Of a stretch of DNA of 24,935 bases, positions 12,222 to 21,298 are shown piece by piece (the stretch's first letter is position 1; every line of letters starts with the position of its first letter). The notes beneath the pieces are model-generated. The model searched no databases. It was not told the origin of the DNA and worked only from the letters and a program-made list of their open reading frames with translations. This DNA is from DATDDB01 sp041490205 (GTDB lineage: Bacteria > Pseudomonadota > Gammaproteobacteria > Burkholderiales > Gallionellaceae): the NCBI GenBank assembly GCA_041490205.1, contig JBGPSQ010000014.1:1-24935 (forward strand), in the 5' to 3' direction. The position numbers and the translations under genes are program-made.

Positions 12222-12742
12222 ATCTTTACCTTCGCCTTATCTGGATATGGCTGCACGCGCAATTCAAGCCGCGCATTGCGCTCGGCGACGAGATTGAAAT
12301 GCAGTTCCGCGTATGGCCCAACGATCTGGACGTGAACGGCCACATGAATAATGGCCGCTACATGACCATCACCGACCTGGCGGTGATCGAATATTTTTCC
12401 CGCACCGGATTCCTGTCCGTTGCGTTCAGAAAAGGCTGGCGTCCCGTGTATGGCGGCAGCGTGATCTCGTTCCGGCGCGGGCTCAAGCCGTTCCGCACAT
12501 ATACGCTGCGCTTTGCCACGGTCTGCTGGGACGAGCGCTGGAGCTATATGCGCTTTGTGTTCGAACATGCAGGCAAGACCATGGCTGCCGGATATGCCAA
12601 GGGTACCGTCGTGGGGCGCCAAGGCATCGTCCACGCCAGCGAAAGTTTGGGCGCGATGGGCCTGCCGCTCGAATCGCCCGCATTTCCCGCTTCTGTGCAG
12701 GCGTGGATCGAGGCCGACCGCATGATACTGAATGAAGCCTGA
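12218..12742 (+). CDS. Hotdog-fold acyl-CoA thioesterase-like protein (4HBT type)
   Basis: The 174-residue product is a thioesterase-like hotdog protein. The signature PNDLDVNGHMNNGRYMTITD (34-53) contains the catalytic-type Asp and the following GHMNNGRY helix. A strand with YGGSVISFRR and a core beta sheet (WSYMRFVFEHAGKTMAAGYA) follow. It has a hydrophobic N-terminal helix (LYLRLIWIWLHAQF) that may associate it with the membrane. Such enzymes hydrolyse acyl-CoA thioesters; substrate specificity cannot be read from sequence. Start overlaps the stop of the HxlR-type gene by 4 bases. Coupling with a regulator suggests an inducible acyl-CoA or aromatic-acid related function. Confidence 0.85.
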   Translation: MNLYLRLIWIWLHAQFKPRIALGDEIEMQFRVWPNDLDVNGHMNNGRYMTITDLAVIEYFSRTGFLSVAFRKGWRPVYGGSVISFRRGLKPFRTYTLRFATVCWDERWSYMRFVFEHAGKTMAAGYAKGTVVGRQGIVHASESLGAMGLPLESPAFPASVQAWIEADRMILNEA

Positions 12743-12779
12743 GCGTGCGCTGATGGGGCCGGCATCCCAACACGTTTAA

Positions 12780-13199
12780 TCACTCGCCCTGCACCGTCAC
12801 CACCACCCGGCGGCTGCCGCCGCTATCCCTGTGTTCGCACAGGTATATCCCCTGCCATGTACCCAGCCTTGGCTTGCCGTTGGCAATGGGAATGTTGAGG
12901 CTGCTGCCCAGTATGCTTGCTTTCAGGTGCGCAGGCAGGTCGTCCGGGCCTTCGTCATGGTGCAGGTACCAGGGCGCGTCTTCGGGAACGGCGTGGTTGA
13001 AATGGCTTTCGAAGTCCTGGCGCACGGTAGGGTCGGCATTCTCGTTGAGGGTGAGCGAGGCCGAGGTATGCATGATGAATACGTTCATCATGCCGATCTT
13101 GAAATTGCGAAGCTCGGGGAGCTCGCGCAGAAGCTCTTCGGTGATGAGGTGAAAGCCGCGTACTCTGGGCTTGAGGTTTATTTCTTTTTGTATCCACAT
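12780..13199 (-). CDS. yjbQ: YjbQ family (UPF0047) protein
   Basis: The 139-residue product has all YjbQ hallmarks: MHTSASLTLNEN (43-54) with His44, the HHDEGPDDLPAHLKASI segment (80-96), and GTWQGIYLCEHRD (113-125), plus the final strand RRVVVTV. The family is annotated as secondary thiamine-phosphate synthase because overexpression can bypass thiE, but its primary role is unsettled. It lies 46 bases downstream of the RelE-type toxin on the same strand and may be read through from that operon, though a functional link is unlikely. It is full length and cytoplasmic. Confidence 0.93.
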   Translation of the reverse strand: MWIQKEINLKPRVRGFHLITEELLRELPELRNFKIGMMNVFIMHTSASLTLNENADPTVRQDFESHFNHAVPEDAPWYLHHDEGPDDLPAHLKASILGSSLNIPIANGKPRLGTWQGIYLCEHRDSGGSRRVVVTVQGE

Positions 13200-13245
13200 G
13201 CTGGCGTCTGGCTTTGCCGTTTCAGTATGGCTGCAAGATCAAAAA

Positions 13246-13527
13246 TTACCGCTTTGCCGCAGCCTTATAAACCATGTTGCGCTCCCGCTTGCCCACGGCG
13301 ATGACCACGATCACCAATACCTTGTCGCGGACTTCGTACACCATGCGGTAACCCGCATCGCGCAGCTTGATCTTGTAACGATCCTTGTGGCCGGAAAGCC
13401 GCGCGGCGGGAACGCGGGGATTGTGCAGGCGCTCGGCGAGCTTTTTCTTGAACACCTCGCGCACGGAGCCATCGAGCTTTTTCCACTCCGCCAATGCGGC
13501 GGGGTGGAAGTTCAGCTCATAGCTCAT
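13246..13527 (-). CDS. relE: RelE/StbE-type toxin (mRNA interferase family)
   Basis: The 93-residue product is a RelE/ParE-superfamily toxin: YELNFHPAALAEWKKLD at the start, RLSGHKDRYKIKLRD (43-57) in the core, and GYRMVYEV (59-66) before a final strand and RERNMVY (81-87), where basic and tyrosine residues of RelE active sites lie. RelE members cleave mRNA in the ribosomal A site. The ATG overlaps the end of the antitoxin gene by 11 bases, the standard antitoxin-first arrangement. The presence of all basic residues suggests it is active. Confidence 0.92.
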   Translation of the reverse strand: MSYELNFHPAALAEWKKLDGSVREVFKKKLAERLHNPRVPAARLSGHKDRYKIKLRDAGYRMVYEVRDKVLVIVVIAVGKRERNMVYKAAAKR

Positions 13528-13771
13528 CCAGCTTCACCTTGACCAGGCGCTTGCCGTCTTTCAGGCGCGCATCGGCCAGCGCATTCAGCTCGGCGTCTTC
13601 CAGCTTGTCCATCAGGGCTTCATACGCCTTGGCGGGAACGCAATAGAAAGTTGGTTCGTTGCGATTGAGGATGGCGACCGGAAAGCCCTCTCCCGCCGCG
13701 ACCGTCGCCATCGGGTTCTTTTTCAGTTCGGAGATGCTGGCCGTTGTGGATGCCAGGATTACGTGTGCCAT
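13517..13771 (-). CDS. Phd/YefM (StbD-type) antitoxin
   Basis: The 84-residue product begins MAHVILASTTASISELKKNP, a Phd/YefM-like DNA-binding N-terminus. A beta segment (FPVAILNRNEPTFYCVPAKA) follows, with an acidic then basic helical tail that would wrap the RelE partner. ATG 13771 is chosen over the in-frame Met at 13876 because GAGGA lies just upstream and a promoter (13801-13829) lies inside the longer version. It neutralises the toxin and represses its own promoter by family rule. Confidence 0.9.
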   Translation of the reverse strand: MAHVILASTTASISELKKNPMATVAAGEGFPVAILNRNEPTFYCVPAKAYEALMDKLEDAELNALADARLKDGKRLVKVKLDEL

Positions 13772-13800
13772 GATTTCCTCGTGACTTTTTAAGTGAGCCG

Positions 13801-13829
13801 ATAATAGCACTCTTAACTGGTCACGACAA
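13801..13829 (-). promoter_or_regulatory. Promoter of the RelE-type toxin-antitoxin operon
   Basis: On the minus strand TTGTCG (13829-13824) and TATTAT (13806-13801) are separated by 17 bp. The expected transcript starts about 23 bases before ATG 13771. Confidence 0.65.
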
Positions 13830-13881
13830 TAAGCAATAAGGGCCGCGCGCGCAGAATGAGGGGCCGGGCCTTTCAATTTAG

Positions 13882-13887
13882 TATAAT
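13882..13887 (+). promoter_or_regulatory. Probable -10 box for dcd
   Basis: A consensus TATAAT lies 77 bases upstream of ATG 13964. No matching -35 is visible at 16-18 bp, so either it is a weak or activated promoter or the match is chance. Confidence 0.4.
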
Positions 13888-13963
13888 GCTGCCTCTTGGG
13901 CCATTTTACACGCTGACTGCCAGGCTATTCCAATGGCATGAGTGAATCAAAAGAATAATTCCA

Positions 13964-15172
13964 ATGACTGATGTGATTCCAAAAACAGCTTCCGCCGCAA
14001 AGCCCGGCACGAATGCACCTGCGCGCGGGGGCGAATATACCGGGATTCTGCCGAGCCAGAAAATCCGCGAGATGCTGGCCAATGGCGAGATCAAGACGGT
14101 GCTGGCGCAGATTGACGATGACCAGGTGCAGCCCGCAAGCATAGATTTGCGCCTGGGCGGTTATGCCTACCCCATCGATACCAGCTTTTTACCGGGGCGC
14201 GGTGTGAAGGTGCTGGAAAAGCTGAAGCAACTGGATGCGCAGTTTGCCGATTTTCGCATCGATCTCACCAAGGGAGCCGTGCTGGAAAAGGGGCGCGTGT
14301 ATGTGATCCCGCTGATGGAGGCCATCAACTTGCGGAGCGACGTGACCGCCTTTGCCAACCCGAAGAGCTCGACCGGCAGGCTGGATATTCTGACGCGCCT
14401 GATTGCCGACGGCGCCACCAGTTTCGATGAGCTGCCGGAGGGCCACAAGGGCGAGCTGTTCATCGAAGTCGCTCCGCGCAGCTTCAGTGTAGTGGTGAAG
14501 ACCGGCACCCGCTTGAACCAGCTGCGCTTCCGCCGCGCGCGCGGCAAGGAACCGGAGGCTATCAGCGGGCAGGATTGGGAGCGGCTGCTTGCGCAGGGCC
14601 AAATCGTGAATTTCAGCGACAGTGGAAACACCGTGTGGTCTGGCAAGACCGGGGTGCTGCCGTTCACCGTGGACTTGAAGGGTACAGGCGAGGTAGGCTG
14701 CATCATCGGCTACCGCGCCAAGAGGCACGTCACCCGCATAGACCTGGAACGGCGCGATTACGACCCGCTGGATTTCTGGGAGCCCATCCGCTTCCGCAAA
14801 ACGTCTTCGCTGATACTGGACCCGGACGAGTTTTATATCCTGATGACCAAGGAAGCCATCGCCGTGCCGCCGGAATATGCCGCCGAGATGATGCCCTACG
14901 ACACCCGCGCGGGCGAATTCCGCGTGCACTATGCCGGTTTCTTCGACCCGGGCTTCGGCTGGGATGCCGCGCACAACAAGGCGGGCAGCAGCCGGGGCGT
15001 GCTGGAAGTGCGCTCGCACGAGGTGCCCTTCCTGCTGGAGCACGGGCAGACGGTAGGCTGGCTGCGCTATGAGCGCATGGCCGCCCGGCCCGAACTGCTC
15101 TATGGGCAGGACGTGAAATCAAATTACCAGGGGCAGGGGCTGAAGCTGGCGAAGCAGTTTCGGCAGCCTTAG
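13964..15172 (+). CDS. dcd: dCTP deaminase, tandem two-domain form
   Basis: Dcd deaminates dCTP to dUTP for dTMP synthesis. The 402-residue product is about twice the size of enteric Dcd and holds two related domains. The N-terminal one has QPASIDLRLGG (56-66), NPKSSTGRLDI (132-142), FIEV with Glu168 and GTRLNQLRF (181-189). The C-terminal one has AGFFDPGFGW (324-333) and VLEV with Glu348, the position of the catalytic Glu, then GQTVGWLRYE (361-370). This is the PF06559-type double Dcd known from proteobacteria. Residues 1-25 are a disordered extension. It appears monocistronic, divergent from the toxin-antitoxin operon, and ends just before repeats shared with the convergent efflux operon. 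Confidence 0.92.
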   Translation: MTDVIPKTASAAKPGTNAPARGGEYTGILPSQKIREMLANGEIKTVLAQIDDDQVQPASIDLRLGGYAYPIDTSFLPGRGVKVLEKLKQLDAQFADFRIDLTKGAVLEKGRVYVIPLMEAINLRSDVTAFANPKSSTGRLDILTRLIADGATSFDELPEGHKGELFIEVAPRSFSVVVKTGTRLNQLRFRRARGKEPEAISGQDWERLLAQGQIVNFSDSGNTVWSGKTGVLPFTVDLKGTGEVGCIIGYRAKRHVTRIDLERRDYDPLDFWEPIRFRKTSSLILDPDEFYILMTKEAIAVPPEYAAEMMPYDTRAGEFRVHYAGFFDPGFGWDAAHNKAGSSRGVLEVRSHEVPFLLEHGQTVGWLRYERMAARPELLYGQDVKSNYQGQGLKLAKQFRQP

Positions 15173-15175
15173 GCT

Positions 15176-15203
15176 GTCATTCCCGCGCAGGCGGGAATCC
15201 AGT
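15176..15203. repeat. Single family D hairpin
   Basis: GTCATTCCCGCGCAGGCGGG and the following AATCCAGT match one end of the 10836-10955 element, with one internal difference. It starts 3 bases after the dcd stop and could act as its terminator. Confidence 0.65.
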
Positions 15204-15217
15204 AATTGAAAAGCCGA

Positions 15218-15273
15218 GTAGGTCGGGCTCTGCCCGACATCGTCCAATCAACGGCGGGCAAAGCCCGCCCTAC
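15218..15273. repeat. Palindromic repeat pair, family C copy 4
   Basis: Nearly identical to 5871-5926, with inverted GTAG ends and two G/C-rich hairpins. It ends 8 bases before the stop of the outer-membrane channel gene, so it lies between convergent genes as a likely bidirectional terminator. Confidence 0.75.
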
Positions 15274-15281
15274 AAATACGA

Positions 15282-16856
15282 CTACTTGCTTTCCTTCACT
15301 TCGGCTTTCCCCTCGGCTTTCACCTCAGGCTTACCATCCGCTTTCTTCTCCGCTGACTCAGCCTTCCAGCCGCCGCCCAACGCCTTGAAGAGGTCCGCCA
15401 CTGCGGAGCGCTGCGCGCGCTCGGCGTCCACGCGATTCAGTTCCGCCAGCAGGTAATTTCTCTCCACGTCCAGCACTTCCAGACGGCTGCTGACGCCAAC
15501 CCTGTAACGCGCTTCCGCCTGGACCCGGGCCTGCGAGAGCGCATTGCTGCGCGTGGTCTCGGCATCCAGTATCTGGCGCGAGGCATCTTGCGCGGAAAGG
15601 GCATTGCGCAAATCGGCAAAGGCGCTGGAAACCGCCTGCCGGTATTGGGCCAGCGCGGCGTCGCGGTTGGCCTGCGCCGCGTCCACCAGGTAGCCGGTGC
15701 GCCCGGCGTTGAAGATCGGTTCGCTGATATTTGCTGCGAACTGGAAGATATTAGCCGGGCCGGTGAAAAGCCTGGAGAAGGATGCGCTCTCGCTGCCCAG
15801 GTAACCGGTCAGTGTGATGGAGGGAAAATACTGCGAGCGCGCCACGCCGATTTGCGCGTTGAGAGCCGCGAGGTTCATTTCCGCCGCGCGCACGTCGGGG
15901 CGGCGCAGCAGCAGGTCGGAGGGCAGACCTTCCGGCACCCACACATTCGCGAGTGTCGGCGTGCCGCGTTCCACCACGCCATTGATGATGTCGCGCGGCG
16001 GGCGTCCCAGCAGCACTGCGAGCGCCGCTTCCTGCCTGTCGCGCGCCTGGGCCAATCCAGCAAGCTGCGAGCGGATGGCTGCTTCGTCGGCTTCTGCCTG
16101 GTGCAGGTCGTATTCGGACATGACGCCGACTTCAACTTTCTTCCTGTCCAGCGCGATCATTTCCTGCCTGCCTGCCTGCGCGCGCTTGAGCACGGCTTCC
16201 TGCGCATCGAAGGCCAGCAACGCGAAATATTGCTGCGCCACCTGCGCGCTCAATGAGAGGTAGGCTGCATCGCGCGAGGCTTCTGCGGAGAGCAGCCCCG
16301 CCCGCGCGGATTCCGAAGCGCGCCGGTATTTGCCCCACAGGTCCAGCTCGTAGCTGGCGTCCAGGCTGGCATGGGAAAGGTTTTGCGTGGTGTTGTAACC
16401 CGGCGGGTAGGGAACGGCTCCCACCGAGCTTACCTTGGTGCGGCTTTCCCGCGCATTGGCGGTGACGGCGGGATACTGCCCGCCCTCGGTGTAGCCAAGC
16501 TGCGCGCGCGCCAGGAGCACATTGGCAACGGCGGACTGCACGCTGGCGCTGTGAGCAATCGCTTCGTCTTCAAGCTTGTTCAGCACGGGGTCGGCATACA
16601 GGCTCCACCAGCGCTCGCCCGCTTCGCCGGTTTTTTTCACCGGGGCCGCAGGCTGCTGGCCGGAGGGCTTGCTGCCGTCCTTTTGAGTCGTACCTTTTTC
16701 GCCCTGGCCATTTTCATTCGGGCCTTTGGTGTTCTGCCAGTCCATCGGCATATCTATCTTGGGCCGCTCGTAATCGGGTCCGGCTGCACAGGCAGCCAGC
16801 AGCCCTGCCGCAAGCAGCGCCGCGAACGATGTACGGTTATTCACGTCGTCAAACAT
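15282..16856 (-). CDS. RND efflux outer-membrane channel lipoprotein (OprM/NodT family)
   Basis: The 524-residue product is a TolC-like channel with a lipoprotein signal (FAALLAAGLLAAC, lipobox Cys23) and two OEP repeats. Motifs include WWSLYADPVLNKLEDEAI (83-100), the tip region around VPEGLPSDLLLRRPDVRAAE, and GYLVDAAQANRDAAL. ATG 16856 is chosen: AGGAG (16864-16868) lies 7 bases upstream, and the longer frame begins in the end of the pump gene. Two oddities: a polar insert at about 43-78 between the acylated Cys and the first repeat, and a 31-residue Lys/Glu-rich tail (about 494-524) beyond the usual end. It is the last gene of the efflux operon, 19 bases after the pump. Confidence 0.93.
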   Translation of the reverse strand: MFDDVNNRTSFAALLAAGLLAACAAGPDYERPKIDMPMDWQNTKGPNENGQGEKGTTQKDGSKPSGQQPAAPVKKTGEAGERWWSLYADPVLNKLEDEAIAHSASVQSAVANVLLARAQLGYTEGGQYPAVTANARESRTKVSSVGAVPYPPGYNTTQNLSHASLDASYELDLWGKYRRASESARAGLLSAEASRDAAYLSLSAQVAQQYFALLAFDAQEAVLKRAQAGRQEMIALDRKKVEVGVMSEYDLHQAEADEAAIRSQLAGLAQARDRQEAALAVLLGRPPRDIINGVVERGTPTLANVWVPEGLPSDLLLRRPDVRAAEMNLAALNAQIGVARSQYFPSITLTGYLGSESASFSRLFTGPANIFQFAANISEPIFNAGRTGYLVDAAQANRDAALAQYRQAVSSAFADLRNALSAQDASRQILDAETTRSNALSQARVQAEARYRVGVSSRLEVLDVERNYLLAELNRVDAERAQRSAVADLFKALGGGWKAESAEKKADGKPEVKAEGKAEVKESK

Positions 16857-16875
16857 GATCTTTCTCCTCATGATT

Positions 16876-19800
16876 CTATTCATGATCCTGCGGCTGCTCG
16901 CCGTTGCCGTGTCCATTGCCATTGTGCTTGCCGGGAAATACGCGGCGCACCGCGACGAAGAACACCGGGATCAGGAATATCGCCAGGGCCGTTGCCGCCA
17001 GCATGCCGCCCAGCACGCCGGTGCCCAGCGCATGGCGGCTGTTGGCGCCAGCACCGCTGGAAATCACCAGCGGCAACACGCCGAACATGAAGGCGATGGA
17101 GGTCATCAAAATGGGGCGCAGCCGCAGGCGGCAGGCTTCGATGGTGGCCTCGATCAGGCCGTGCCCCTTGTGCTGCAAGTCGCGCGCAAATTCGATGATA
17201 AGGATCGCGTTCTTCGCCGCCAGGCCGATGATAACGATAAGACCCACCTTGAAATACACGTCGTCGTGCAGGCCGCGCCCCCATACCGCGAGCAGCGCGC
17301 CCAGCACGCCGACAGGCACCACCAGCAACACGGCGAACGGAATGGACCAGCTTTCATACAGCGCGGAGAGGCTGAGGAACACCACGATCACCGACAAGCC
17401 GAACAGCATGAGCGCCTGGTTGCCGGAGAGCCGCTCTTCGGCGGAAATGCCGGACCATTCGAAGCCGAAGCCCGGCGGAAGCTGGGACGCGGTTTTCTCC
17501 ATGGCCAGCATTGCCTCGCCCGTGCTGCGGCCCGGCGCAGGGTTGCCGGCAATCTGCATCGCGGGCATGCCGTTATAGCGGTCCAGCTTGGGCAGGGCCA
17601 CGGTCCAGCGCGGCGTGCAGAATTCGGCGAGCGGCACCATGCCGCCGCTCTTGTTGCGCACCGGCAGACGCAATACTTGCGCGATGGTCGAACGCGTGAC
17701 CGGCTCGGCCTGCATTTGCACGCGCAGCACGCGCCCCTGGCGCACGAAGTCGTTGATGTAGGCCGTGCCCAGCGCGGATTGCAGGGTTTCGTTCAGGTCA
17801 GCCAGGTCTATGCCCAGCGCCTGCGCCTTGAGGCGGTTCACTTCTAGCATGAGCTGCGGCGCGGGCTCCTGTCCTTGCGGACGCACCCCCATCAGCGCGG
17901 AGTCCTTACTCGCCATCCCCAATGCCATGTTGCGCACTTCCAGCAACTTGTCGCGCCCGGACCCGGAGCGGTCCTGCAGCCGGAAATCGAATCCGCCGAC
18001 CGCGCCCAGCTCGGGGATGGGCGGCACATTAGTGGGGAAAATGAACGCCTGCTTGATGCGGGACAACGCTCCGAAGGCGCGCCCCACCACCGAGTCGGCG
18101 TCGCTGCCCGGCTTGGTGCGCTCATCCCAGCTCTTGAGGGTGACGAAGGTGATCGCCGCGTTCTGACCGCGCCCGAAGAAGGAGAAGCCCAGCACGCCGA
18201 TGACATGCTCCACTTCCGGCTGCTTGAGGTAATACTGCTCCACCTGGGAGATCACTTCCTTGGTGCGCTCGGTGGAAGCTCCCGGCGGCAACTGGACGAT
18301 GCTGATGAAATAGCCCTGGTCTTCCGCCGGTAAAAAACCGGTGGGCAGGTACATCAGCAGCACCACCATGGCGGCCACGATGGCGCCGTAGATGCCCAAT
18401 GACTGAAAGGTCCATTTGAGCGCCCTGCCCACGCCATGCTGGTAAAGCGCGGTGGAACGCTTGAAAGTGCGGTTGAACCAGCCGAAAAATCCCTTCTGGT
18501 GCGTCCCTTCGTTCATCGGGCGCAGCAGCGTGGCGCACAGGGCGGGGGTGAGCGTCAGCGCCATCAGCACGGAGAACACCATGGTCAGCAGCAGCGTGAT
18601 GGCAAACTGGCGGTAGATCACGCCCACCGAGCCGCCGAAGAAGATCATCGGGATGAACACGGCAGAGAGCACCACGCTGATAGCGATGATGGCGTTGAAT
18701 ATCTGGCCCATCGCCTTGCGCGTGGCCTCGCGCGGCGGCAGGCCTTCCTCGGCCATGATGCGCTCGACGTTTTCCACTACCACGATGGCGTCGTCCACCA
18801 CGATACCGATGGCGAGCACCATGGCGAACAGCGTGAGGATGTTGATACTGTAGCCGAAGAAATACAGCCCGACCAGCGCGCCGGTGAGCGCCACCGGCAC
18901 CACGATGGCCGGGATGAAGGTGGCGCGCAGGCTGCCGAGGAACAGGTACATCACCAGGAAGACCAGCAGCAGCGCGATCAGCAGCGTGACCACAACTTCA
19001 TGCACGGAAACCTGGATGAATTTGGAGGTGTCGTAGGGAATGACCCAGGCCACCCCCTTGGGAAACTGCTTGGACAATTCCTGCATCTTGGCCTTGATCG
19101 CGTTGGCGGTTTCCAGCGCGTTGGCGTTGGGCGTCAGGCGGATGGCGATGGAGGATGCGGGCTGCCCGTCGAGGCGCGCCGCGATGGAATAATCCTCCGC
19201 GCCCAGTTCCACGCGCGCCACGTCCCGGAGGCGAACGCTGGAGCCGTCGGGATTGGCGCGCACTACGATGTTGCCGAATTCCTCGGCCGTGGTCAGTTTT
19301 CCCTTGGTGACGATGACGGCGTTCATCTGCTGGCCGGGCGACGCGGGGAGCTGCCCCAACTCGCCGATGGCTAGCTGCGCGTTCTGTGCGCTCACCGCCT
19401 TGGAGACTTCTCCGGGCGTGAGGTTATAGGCATAGAGCCTGTCGGCCTTCAACCATATGCGCATGGAATACTCGGTGCCGAACAACCGCGCCTCGCCCAC
19501 GCCGGGTACGCGCAACAGGTGGTCCAGCACATTGGTCGCGGCATAGCTGCCGAGTGCTACGTTGTCCAGGCTCTTGTCCGGCGAGATCAGCGAGACGAAC
19601 ATCAGGTAGTTGCGCGCGGATTTGGTCACGGTGATCCCGGCGCGCTGCACTTCCACCGGCAGGCGCGGCTCGGTGCGCTTGATGCGGTTTTGCGTCTCGA
19701 CCGAGGCCACATCCAGGTTGGTGCCCGCCTCGAAGGTAAGCGTGATGGTACCCGTGCCCACTTCGGAGGCGGATTCCATGTACAGCAGATGCTCGATGCC

Positions 19801-20013
19801 GTTGAGCTGCTGCTCGATCAAAATGACGGCCGCATCCTCGACCACCCTGGACGACGCGCCGGGATAAGCAACGTTGACGGAAATCTGCGGCGGCGCCACT
19901 GCGGGATAAGCGGAAATCGGCAGCTTGCCGAGGGAAAGCCCGCCCGCCAGCAGGATGAGCAGGGCGATCACCCATGCGAAAATGGGCCGGTCTATGAAGA
20001 ATTTTGCGAGCAC
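16876..20013 (-). CDS. RND multidrug efflux pump, inner-membrane permease (AcrB/MexB, HAE1 family)
   Basis: The 1045-residue product has full HAE1 length and layout: 12 membrane helices and two large periplasmic loops. The proton-relay residues are present: Asp407-Asp408 in AIGIVVDDAIVVVENVER and Lys934 in GLAAKNAILIIEFAR, with the Thr of PILMTSIAF at 971. The N-terminus MLAKFFIDRPIFAWVIAL is typical. The start is GTG (20013-20011), overlapping the adaptor's TAG by one base (TAGTG). It exports hydrophobic or amphipathic drugs using the proton gradient, as a trimer with adaptor and channel. The C-terminal tail is unusual, Gly/Asn/His-rich. Substrates cannot be predicted from sequence. Confidence 0.97.
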   Translation of the reverse strand: MLAKFFIDRPIFAWVIALLILLAGGLSLGKLPISAYPAVAPPQISVNVAYPGASSRVVEDAAVILIEQQLNGIEHLLYMESASEVGTGTITLTFEAGTNLDVASVETQNRIKRTEPRLPVEVQRAGITVTKSARNYLMFVSLISPDKSLDNVALGSYAATNVLDHLLRVPGVGEARLFGTEYSMRIWLKADRLYAYNLTPGEVSKAVSAQNAQLAIGELGQLPASPGQQMNAVIVTKGKLTTAEEFGNIVVRANPDGSSVRLRDVARVELGAEDYSIAARLDGQPASSIAIRLTPNANALETANAIKAKMQELSKQFPKGVAWVIPYDTSKFIQVSVHEVVVTLLIALLLVFLVMYLFLGSLRATFIPAIVVPVALTGALVGLYFFGYSINILTLFAMVLAIGIVVDDAIVVVENVERIMAEEGLPPREATRKAMGQIFNAIIAISVVLSAVFIPMIFFGGSVGVIYRQFAITLLLTMVFSVLMALTLTPALCATLLRPMNEGTHQKGFFGWFNRTFKRSTALYQHGVGRALKWTFQSLGIYGAIVAAMVVLLMYLPTGFLPAEDQGYFISIVQLPPGASTERTKEVISQVEQYYLKQPEVEHVIGVLGFSFFGRGQNAAITFVTLKSWDERTKPGSDADSVVGRAFGALSRIKQAFIFPTNVPPIPELGAVGGFDFRLQDRSGSGRDKLLEVRNMALGMASKDSALMGVRPQGQEPAPQLMLEVNRLKAQALGIDLADLNETLQSALGTAYINDFVRQGRVLRVQMQAEPVTRSTIAQVLRLPVRNKSGGMVPLAEFCTPRWTVALPKLDRYNGMPAMQIAGNPAPGRSTGEAMLAMEKTASQLPPGFGFEWSGISAEERLSGNQALMLFGLSVIVVFLSLSALYESWSIPFAVLLVVPVGVLGALLAVWGRGLHDDVYFKVGLIVIIGLAAKNAILIIEFARDLQHKGHGLIEATIEACRLRLRPILMTSIAFMFGVLPLVISSGAGANSRHALGTGVLGGMLAATALAIFLIPVFFVAVRRVFPGKHNGNGHGNGEQPQDHE

Positions 20014-21254
20014 TATGCCCCCTGCTTCTTGACTGCCGGAGCATCGACTCCGCTGGCGGGATTGTTCTTGCTGACCGGGGCATTGCCGGACGGTGCAGTG
20101 CCTGCAGGGGCATTGTCCCGGTTTACATTGTCTGGCGGAACGGGCGGCTCCAGCGGCACGGGCTTGACGGTCATGCCGGGGCGCGCCTTTTGCAGGCCGT
20201 CCACGATGACTTGCTCGCCCACTTGCACGCCTTCATCAATGACGAAATCTCCGTCGGCCATGCTGCCGGTTTTCACCGGGCGTGCCGCCACCTTGCCGTC
20301 CGCATCCACCACCAGCACGAATTGTCCCTGCGGCCCGACCATCACCGCGCGTTGCGGCAGCTTGATGACATGATCGGCGCTCGCGCCGGAAAAGCGGATG
20401 GTGGCAAACATGCCGGGCAGCAGGTCATGCCTGGGATTGGGGAAGATCGCACGGATGGCGATGCTGCCCGTGGTGGGATCAACCACCTGGTCGGAAAACA
20501 GCAGCTTGCCCTTTTCGGGGTAGATGCTGCCGTCTTCCAGCACGAGTTCGACCAAGGCCGCACCGTTACGCTTGAGCTTGCCTGCGGCAACATCTTTTTT
20601 CAGGCGCATTTCATCCGCGCCCGGCTCGGTGAAATTGGCGTAGATGGGGTCTATCTGCTCGATGACGGCAAGGTTGGTCGCTTCGCCATGGCCGACCAAG
20701 GCACCCACCGTCGCCAGCTCGCGCCCGATGCGCCCCGAAATGGGCGCGGGCACATTGGTGTTTTCCAGGTCCAGCTCGGCACGGGCCAGGGCCGCTTCCG
20801 CCGCCCTGAGTTTGGCCACGGCCAGGTCGTAATCCTGCTGGCTGACCGCCTTCACTTCAAGCAATTGCTGGTAACGGTCGCGCGTTTGCCTGGAGACATC
20901 CACATCGGCCCGGGCCGCGGCATAGGCAGCGCGATAGCTGCGCGGGTCTATCTGGAACAGGGTGGTGCCCACCTTCACGTCGCTGCCCTCGGTGAACAGG
21001 CGCTTTTCCACGATACCATCCACCCGCGCACGCACCTGCGCCACGCGGTATGCCTCAAGGCGTCCCGGCAGATCCTGCGTCAGGTTCGCTTCGGTCTTGC
21101 CGACCGTCACCACGGTCACCTCGGGCGGCGGCGGCGCATTGCCCGCGCCCGGCCCCGCAGCGCCCGGCTTGCCTTCCTGCCCGCCGCATCCGGCCAGCAG
21201 TGCGGCAACCACGGCTGCACCAACGGCTATTCTTTCAAGATGGCTTGTTTTCAT
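20013..21254 (-). CDS. RND efflux periplasmic adaptor lipoprotein (AcrA/MexA family)
   Basis: The 413-residue product has a lipoprotein signal (VGAAVVAALLAGC, Cys23). Lipoyl halves (about 68-105 with RLFTEGSDVKVGTTLFQIDP, and about 165-200) surround an alpha-hairpin (107-163). A beta-barrel and a membrane-proximal domain follow, with GLQKARPGMTVKPV near the end. A Pro/Asn/Ala-rich tail of about 40 residues extends the C-terminus. It links pump and channel in the periplasm. A GGGAAG ribosome binding site lies 5 bases before ATG 21254. It is the first structural gene of the operon, 137 bases downstream of tetR on the same strand. Confidence 0.95.
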   Translation of the reverse strand: MKTSHLERIAVGAAVVAALLAGCGGQEGKPGAAGPGAGNAPPPPEVTVVTVGKTEANLTQDLPGRLEAYRVAQVRARVDGIVEKRLFTEGSDVKVGTTLFQIDPRSYRAAYAAARADVDVSRQTRDRYQQLLEVKAVSQQDYDLAVAKLRAAEAALARAELDLENTNVPAPISGRIGRELATVGALVGHGEATNLAVIEQIDPIYANFTEPGADEMRLKKDVAAGKLKRNGAALVELVLEDGSIYPEKGKLLFSDQVVDPTTGSIAIRAIFPNPRHDLLPGMFATIRFSGASADHVIKLPQRAVMVGPQGQFVLVVDADGKVAARPVKTGSMADGDFVIDEGVQVGEQVIVDGLQKARPGMTVKPVPLEPPVPPDNVNRDNAPAGTAPSGNAPVSKNNPASGVDAPAVKKQGA

Positions 21255-21298
21255 TTTAACTTCCCGTCTTTTATTTATATTTATTCTTGAAAAAGCTA

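Noticed and set aside
16855..21290. Long plus-strand ORFs (16855-17847, 18436-19374, 20004-21290)
   Set aside because: All are mirror frames of the RND pump and adaptor genes, with compositional bias and no domain.
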